Assembly (NCBI GenBank): GCA_964548165.1
Contig: CAZJQD010000028.1
Span: 32,531 to 49,500 of the forward strand
DNA length: 16,970 nt
Source: CAZJQD01 sp964548165 [NCBI: uncultured bacterium]
GTDB taxonomy: Bacteria; UBA8481
Direction: 5' to 3'
How positions within the stretch are numbered: the first letter of the stretch is position 1; every line of letters starts with the position of its first letter. This document shows, piece by piece, positions 13,927-16,970 of this stretch. Both the position numbers and the translations under genes were made by a program. The notes below the pieces were generated by a model. It was not told where the DNA came from. It saw only the letters and a program-made list of their open reading frames with translations, and made no database searches.

Positions 13927-13956
13927 AGTTTAGCATGTGGAAATCTTCCCTGTCGT
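13927..13956 (-). promoter_or_regulatory. Promoter candidate for the PorV-like gene
   Basis: On the minus strand, ACGACA (13951-13956) is followed 18 nt later by an extended -10, TGC-TAAACT (13927-13935). The -10 ends 7 nt before the ATG at 13919, predicting a leaderless mRNA, consistent with the lack of a Shine-Dalgarno. Confidence 0.45.
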
Positions 13957-14069
13957 GGAAAGGAAGGTGAAGTTTGGTACAGAATCCGGATCACGTGGGA
14001 TCTATCGGCAATTTCTTGCGCTCTCGAAAGGATGAGTAGCCGGGCCGAGACGAGGACTGCCGCTCGTGT

Positions 14070-15623
14070 TCAGGACTTCTTGGTGATCTCGACGACCTCG
14101 GCGTTGAAGATGCGCTGGAGCATCTCGACAACCTCGGCATTGGCATCGGAGCCGGCGGAGCCTGGTGGCGGGGTTGAGCCACTTGCGGCTTCCAGCAACG
14201 GCGGCCTTTCGCTCGTTGAATTGGCAGGCTCATGGCGGCCAGTGGAAGACCCCCTGTTCGCGCTCGCGTCGGCCGAAGCGGTCGCAGGGCGAGAGGGCTC
14301 GGCGTTCGCCGTCTTCGCCGGGGACGACTGCGGTGGCGGACTGCCTGCCCGCGCCAGGGACGCCGCGGCGCTGCCGGCCGGCTCTTGGCCCACGGCTGCT
14401 GGCGGTCGCGTCATGGGGCCGCTGGCCGGATCGAGATCCTGCAGGCGAGCCCAGAGGTCCCGCAGGGTGACCTCCTCCTCGCGTAGCGCCGCCAGGCGGC
14501 AGAGGAGCGATTCCAGCTCGAGCCTAGGAAAGCGGCTGTTTCGTGAACGATCGACGGTCGCGAGAATGGCCTCGATGGAGCGCACGATCCGGCCTCGAGA
14601 AGAGACGCTCTCACCGCGGAGCTGGGCGTGCAATTGGCGACGGAATTCCCCCAGGAGTCCGCGAAGCAACTCTCCGACATCGGCGCCCGCCGCGATGAGC
14701 GTACCCAGCAGCTCGATGGAGGAGGGCGCGTCTCCGGCTTCCAGCCGCTCGGTGAGCTGGACGAGATGGCGCGACGGGATGAGCCCCAGCGCGGCCTCGA
14801 CGTCGGCCCTGGTGAGCGATGCCCCCGAGGAGTAGGCGCGCACGAGATCGAGGGCGCTGAGCGCGTCGCGAACTCCTCCCTCCGCGTGCTCGGCGATCAG
14901 CTCGAGGGCGTCTCCCTCGATGGCGAATTGCTCCTGCGCGGCGATGCCCTGGAGCCGTTCCACGAGTTCCTCCGCCGTGACGGGGCGAAAGTCGAAGCGC
15001 TGGCACCGCGACCGGATCGTGGGGGGGACCTTGTGACCGTCCGTTGTCGCCAGGATGAAGACAATACCGGGAGGCGGCTCTTCGATGGTCTTGAGAAGAG
15101 CGTTGAAGGCGGCGGCCGAGAGCATGTGGACCTCGTCGATGATGAAGATCTTCGCCCGGCCGCGCGCGGGCGCCGTCGCCACGGACTGGATGATGAGGTC
15201 GCGGACATTGTCGACGCCGGTGTGCGACGCGGCGTCGATCTCCAGGACATCGATATCGCGGCTGGCCGCGATGTCCTGGCAGGTCGCGCACTCGCCGCAA
15301 GGATGACTGGTCGGCCCGCTGTCGCAGTTGATGCCCTTGGCCACGATCCGCGCCATCGTGGTCTTGCCGAGTCCTCGCCCACCCACGAAGAGATAGGCGT
15401 GAGCCCATTGGCGCGCATCGAGCGCGCGGCGGAGAGTCTGGACCACGTGCTTTTGTCCGACGACGGCTGCGAAGTCCTGCGGGCGATAGCGCCGCGCGAG
15501 CCCCTCGTAGGTGTCGCCGGGTTCCCCGCCTGTTTTCACCCCGGGAGTTCCGGCGCCGCCGACTGCCATGTCGCTCTCAGGCGGAGCCGTCGCGGCTTTT
15601 TCGGTCTTGGTGCGCTTCGCCAC
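14070..15623 (-). CDS. dnaX: DNA polymerase III subunit gamma/tau
   Basis: This 517-residue clamp-loader ATPase has an AAA+ domain with Walker A GGRGLGKTT (81-89), a zinc module C100/C109/C112/C115, Walker B IFIIDEVHML (159-168), sensor 1 around ATTD (192-195) and the SRC arginine finger in IRSRCQRF (203-210). Domain III follows to about residue 390. A low-complexity Ala/Ser/Pro linker then leads to a short conserved tail, VVEMLQRIFNAEVVEITKKS. It loads the sliding clamp and bridges polymerase cores. An N-terminal extension of about 40 residues precedes the usual start of the fold. I saw no A6G-type slippery site, so a separate gamma product is not supported. The start is GTG with GGGAG seven nt upstream. 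It lies 50 nt downstream of the SRP RNA on the same strand, as in Bacillus. Confidence 0.96.
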   Translation of the reverse strand: MAKRTKTEKAATAPPESDMAVGGAGTPGVKTGGEPGDTYEGLARRYRPQDFAAVVGQKHVVQTLRRALDARQWAHAYLFVGGRGLGKTTMARIVAKGINCDSGPTSHPCGECATCQDIAASRDIDVLEIDAASHTGVDNVRDLIIQSVATAPARGRAKIFIIDEVHMLSAAAFNALLKTIEEPPPGIVFILATTDGHKVPPTIRSRCQRFDFRPVTAEELVERLQGIAAQEQFAIEGDALELIAEHAEGGVRDALSALDLVRAYSSGASLTRADVEAALGLIPSRHLVQLTERLEAGDAPSSIELLGTLIAAGADVGELLRGLLGEFRRQLHAQLRGESVSSRGRIVRSIEAILATVDRSRNSRFPRLELESLLCRLAALREEEVTLRDLWARLQDLDPASGPMTRPPAAVGQEPAGSAAASLARAGSPPPQSSPAKTANAEPSRPATASADASANRGSSTGRHEPANSTSERPPLLEAASGSTPPPGSAGSDANAEVVEMLQRIFNAEVVEITKKS

Positions 15624-15673
15624 TCGTCTTCTCCCGCCAGTCCTGGAAAGGCCCCTCGTTCTCGGCCCCCAAT

Positions 15674-15944
15674 GGTGCGCCCCTGTGATCGCGATCCCGT
15701 TTCACGGCGAGCATACGCCCCTCGACTCGGACCAGCCTGGTTGCGGCACACGAGCCGGACCGCTTAGGGCTGCTCCGGTCAAGGCCTGACCCGGTTCACG
15801 GCGACCCGTTGCGCAGGGGCTGGTCTTCAACGTTTCGGAGCGCACCTCTTTCCGTAATCCGGAGACCTCTCAGCACAGGTCTTCGGCCCCGCATGAGTGG
15901 ATTGCGGGCTACAGGGAACCACTAGCTCCCCGCCTAGGCGCACC
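15674..15944 (-). ncRNA. ffs: SRP RNA, large bacterial type with Alu domain (scRNA/ffs)
   Basis: The minus strand closely matches the layout of B. subtilis scRNA. The Alu part carries GCGGGGAGCTAG, CCCTGTAG, GCAATCC and GGGGCCGAA. The S part carries CCTGCGCAACGGG, GTGAACC, GGGTCAGG, GGAGCAGCCCTAAG and GTGTGCCGCA. The two ends pair perfectly (GGTGCGCC at 15937-15944 with GGCGCACC at 15674-15681). Helix 5 can be traced by GACCAGCC/GGCTGGTC, GCGCTCC/GGGGCGT and CCTGTG/CACAGG. The implied length is 271 nt, the same as B. subtilis. It scaffolds Ffh and FtsY for co-translational membrane targeting. The domain IV loop differs from the common GGAA: C-C-UUGACC-G-G (15775-15784). It is transcribed towards dnaX from its own promoter. 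The exact ends are inferred from pairing. Confidence 0.93.
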
Positions 15945-15950
15945 TCCCTG

Positions 15951-15979
15951 ATCATAGGCGGCAACGTAGCCCGGGACAA
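15951..15979 (-). promoter_or_regulatory. SRP RNA promoter
   Basis: On the minus strand, TTGTCC (15974-15979) and TATGAT (15951-15956) are separated by exactly 17 nt. Initiation 7 nt after the -10 falls on position 15944, the first base of the terminal helix deduced independently from pairing. Confidence 0.75.
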
Positions 15980-16015
15980 GGTGTCCCCGTAATCGATTAC
16001 CGGCGGCCCCGGGGC
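15973..16015. repeat. Three consecutive palindromes between the SRP RNA and ybaB promoters
   Basis: GGGACA-AGG-TGTCCC (15973-15987) covers the -35 of the SRP RNA promoter. It is followed by GTAATCGATTAC (15989-16000) and GCCCCGGGGC (16006-16015), then a run of seven A directly before the ybaB -35. They could be protein-binding sites coordinating the divergent promoters. Confidence 0.5.
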
Positions 16016-16025
16016 AGGAAAAAAA

Positions 16026-16054
16026 TCGACAGCCCTGACCCCTTGGGATATGCT
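16026..16054 (+). promoter_or_regulatory. Promoter of ybaB-rpmH-rnpA-yidD
   Basis: TCGACA (16026-16031) and TATGCT (16049-16054) are spaced 17 nt apart, with an A-tract immediately upstream that could act like an UP element. Initiation near 16061 leaves only about 6 nt before the ybaB ATG at 16067. Confidence 0.55.
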
Positions 16055-16066
16055 CCCGTGTCGCTT

Positions 16067-16384
16067 ATGAACATCCAGGCCATTATGAAGCAGGTCCAGA
16101 AGGTTCAGGCCGAGGCGCAGAAAGCGCAGGCCGATCTGGAGACCCGGGAGTTCGAGGGGACGGCGGGCGGCGGCGCGGTGCGGATCGTGTTGAGCGGGGG
16201 CTACGCGGTGCGCGTCGTGGAGATAGCCGAGGAACTGGTCCAGAGTGGCGACAAGGACATGGTCCAGGATGTGGTCAAGGCGGCCCTTGAGGCGGCTTTG
16301 ACAGCGGTGCAGAGCAGTACGCGCGAAGCGATGAGCAAGGCCATGGGAGGGATGGATCCCTCCCGATTGCCGAACCTGTTCTAA
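16067..16384 (+). CDS. ybaB: YbaB/EbfC nucleoid-associated protein
   Basis: This 105-residue protein starts MNIQAIMKQVQKVQAEAQKAQ, the family's N-terminal amphipathic helix. A beta-rich core follows (GTAGGGAVRIVLSGGYAVRVVEI), then a second long helix and a C-terminal M-G-G-M-D-P-S-R-L-P-N-L-F. The family forms tweezer-like dimers that bind DNA. ATG 16067 is preferred: longer in-frame starts (TTG 16043, GTG 16058) would begin inside or next to the promoter and fit the family less well. No Shine-Dalgarno is present. It usually sits between dnaX and recR. Here it is divergent from the SRP RNA-dnaX unit, and rpmH follows 36 nt downstream, so it probably leads that operon. Confidence 0.92.
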   Translation: MNIQAIMKQVQKVQAEAQKAQADLETREFEGTAGGGAVRIVLSGGYAVRVVEIAEELVQSGDKDMVQDVVKAALEAALTAVQSSTREAMSKAMGGMDPSRLPNLF

Positions 16385-16406
16385 GCGCGACGGGCAACCA
16401 CAAATC

Positions 16407-16412
16407 AAGGAG
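16407..16412 (+). promoter_or_regulatory. Ribosome-binding site of rpmH
   Basis: AAGGAG lies eight nt before the GTG at 16421 and fixes that rare start codon, which also begins the universally conserved K-R-T-F-Q-P sequence. Confidence 0.75.
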
Positions 16413-16420
16413 TCGGTATC

Positions 16421-16555
16421 GTGAAACGCACGTTCCAGCCGCATAATCGGCGGCGCAAGAAGACGCATGGTTTTCGTGAGCGGATGTCTACGCCCACCGG
16501 TCGCAGGGTTCTGTCGGCGCGTCGGCGCAAGGGGCGCAAGAAGCTGACGGTCTGA
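16421..16555 (+). CDS. rpmH: Ribosomal protein bL34
   Basis: This 44-residue basic protein reads (M)[21 protein letters not shown], then [20 protein letters not shown] and TV. This is the full bL34 pattern, with R-T-x-Q-P, H-G-F-R-x-R-M and G-R-x-V-L-x-x-R-R-x-K-G-R. It is part of the large ribosomal subunit. It starts with GTG behind AAGGAG and follows ybaB by 36 nt without an obvious promoter of its own. The TGA stop is in the same frame as the following rnpA, with 24 nt between them. Confidence 0.97.
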   Translation: MKRTFQPHNRRRKKTHGFRERMSTPTGRRVLSARRRKGRKKLTV

Positions 16556-16569
16556 CGGAGTTCGGACGC

Positions 16570-16573
16570 GGAG
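16570..16573 (+). promoter_or_regulatory. Ribosome-binding site pointing to an AUA start of rnpA
   Basis: GGAG (inside GCGGAG) is spaced six nt from the AUA at 16580. There is no ATG, GTG or TTG in the rnpA frame between the rpmH stop and 16715. Confidence 0.5.
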
Positions 16574-16579
16574 ACGAGC

Positions 16580-16900
16580 ATAAAGATCCGTGGCACCCAT
16601 GGTCGTGATCGAGCCCTGGCGCTTCTTCGGTCCGCTCGCCAAGGCAAGCCATGCCAACCCCTTGTTGAGCCTCGGATCGAGTTTCTTGTCCGATTTCACG
16701 GTCGCTGGCTCGCCGTGGAACGTAACCGAGTCCGGCGTCGGCTCCGCGAGACCTTCAGGGAACTCGTGAAAGAAGCAAAACTGACCTCCGGCCTGGCAAT
16801 CACGCTGCATGCCAGGCGAACCTGGCTGAGATGCCCCTGGTCAGAGATAAAAGATCAGATATACGTGTCCATAGCTGACGGAATGAGACGGAAACAGTGA
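16580..16900 (+). CDS. rnpA: Ribonuclease P protein component, probable AUA start
   Basis: This basic protein of about 106 residues is the protein subunit of RNase P, which trims tRNA 5' ends. The core signature is AVERNRVRRRLRETFRE (residues 45-61), the RNR motif that contacts RNase P RNA, preceded by PRIEFLVRFHGRWL where the family has R-(I/L)-G-x-x-V-x-K-K-x-G. Synteny (rpmH before, yidD after) confirms the gene. The RNR motif sits nearer the N-terminus than usual, so the central beta region is short. The start is abnormal: homology extends well upstream of the first standard start in frame (GTG 16715), and the only codon with a properly spaced Shine-Dalgarno is AUA 16580. A CTG at 16616 or a base error are alternatives. 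The stop overlaps the yidD start (GTGA). Confidence 0.8.
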   Translation: MKIRGTHGRDRALALLRSARQGKPCQPLVEPRIEFLVRFHGRWLAVERNRVRRRLRETFRELVKEAKLTSGLAITLHARRTWLRCPWSEIKDQIYVSIADGMRRKQ

Positions 16901-16970
16901 TAGTGCGCAAAATCATGGTCCTGCCCATACGCCTCTACCAACTCGTGCTCTCACCCCTTCTTCCGCCTGC
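16897..16970 (+). CDS. yidD: Membrane protein insertion efficiency factor YidD (partial)
   Basis: Only the first 24 codons are in the window: (M)IVRKIMVLPIRLYQLVLSPL then LPPA. The pattern of an amphipathic helix followed by L/I-R-x-Y-Q-x-x-x-S-P-L is the start of YidD, a small membrane-associated protein that aids YidC and Sec insertion. The GTG overlaps the rnpA stop by 4 nt, and a second GTG two codons on (16903) is an alternative. yidC would be expected beyond the right edge. Confidence 0.88.
   Translation, partial: MIVRKIMVLPIRLYQLVLSPLLPP

Noticed and set aside
13920-14069. Additional gene or RNA between dnaX and the PorV-like gene
   Set aside because: The 150 nt hold the PorV-like promoter and a weak ACGAG/CTCGT hairpin, but no convincing ORF, tRNA or terminator with a T-tract.
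14070-14600. Programmed frameshift in dnaX giving gamma and tau
   Set aside because: I found no A6G-type slippery run in the gene's distal part.
14628-15767. 379-codon open frame on the plus strand opposite dnaX
   Set aside because: dnaX has all AAA+ motifs on the other strand; this frame has none and runs into the SRP RNA.
16599-16715. ATG at 16599 as the rnpA start
   Set aside because: It is in a different frame from the RNR-motif region, its product (MVVIEPWRFFGPL...) does not resemble RnpA, and the correct frame carries RnpA-like sequence across the same bases.
15827-16810. 327-codon open frame on the minus strand
   Set aside because: It crosses the SRP RNA 5' half, its promoter, ybaB, rpmH and rnpA antisense, all of which are independently supported.

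Overview
The window is GC-rich bacterial chromosome, densely packed with housekeeping genes. I see no phage, insertion sequence, CRISPR array or rRNA. An outer-membrane beta-barrel of the PorV/PorQ type, a periplasm-directed lytic transglycosylase and AmpG/NagZ muropeptide recycling point to a diderm. The PorV-type barrel, the high GC, a large SRP RNA with an Alu domain, and several start codons lying 6-8 nt after a -10 box would suit a poorly sampled lineage of the Fibrobacteres-Chlorobi-Bacteroidetes/Gemmatimonadota neighbourhood. That placement is inference only.

Layout, left to right. 5-89 (-) is tRNA-Leu(CAA), followed by a small MORN-like repeat protein (113-490, -). 589-1623 (+) is a short MgtE-type Mg2+ transporter without the usual N-terminal domain. 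1661-3165 (-) is a two-gene unit in which a long-form CbiX sirohydrochlorin chelatase overlaps a DUF4202 gene by 4 nt. 3252-8499 is a murein-recycling block: NagZ (+), AmpG (-, 3' ends overlapping by 15 nt) and a Slt-type lytic transglycosylase (+). 8546-10165 (-) is a polytopic GT-C-like glycosyltransferase, divergent from lipA-cinA (10246-12332, +). A peroxiredoxin (12417-12893, +) meets a PorV-type barrel (12981-13919, -) head to head across a nested hairpin.

The right end is core information processing. A 271-nt Bacillus-type SRP RNA (about 15674-15944, -) has its own promoter and reads into dnaX (14070-15623, -). In the other direction run ybaB (16067), rpmH (16421), rnpA (16580) and the start of yidD (16897, cut by the window). 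ybaB, normally between dnaX and recR, has here been separated from both and sits upstream of the rpmH-rnpA-yidD cluster.

The observations most worth a second look are: the large SRP RNA with a non-GGAA apical loop in a GC-rich diderm; rnpA, whose only well-placed start is an AUA codon behind a good Shine-Dalgarno; repeated leaderless-type promoter geometry; three consecutive palindromes between the SRP RNA and ybaB promoters; an exact dyad upstream of the peroxiredoxin; and the translationally coupled CbiX-DUF4202 pair. I found no clear novel defence system or mobile system.
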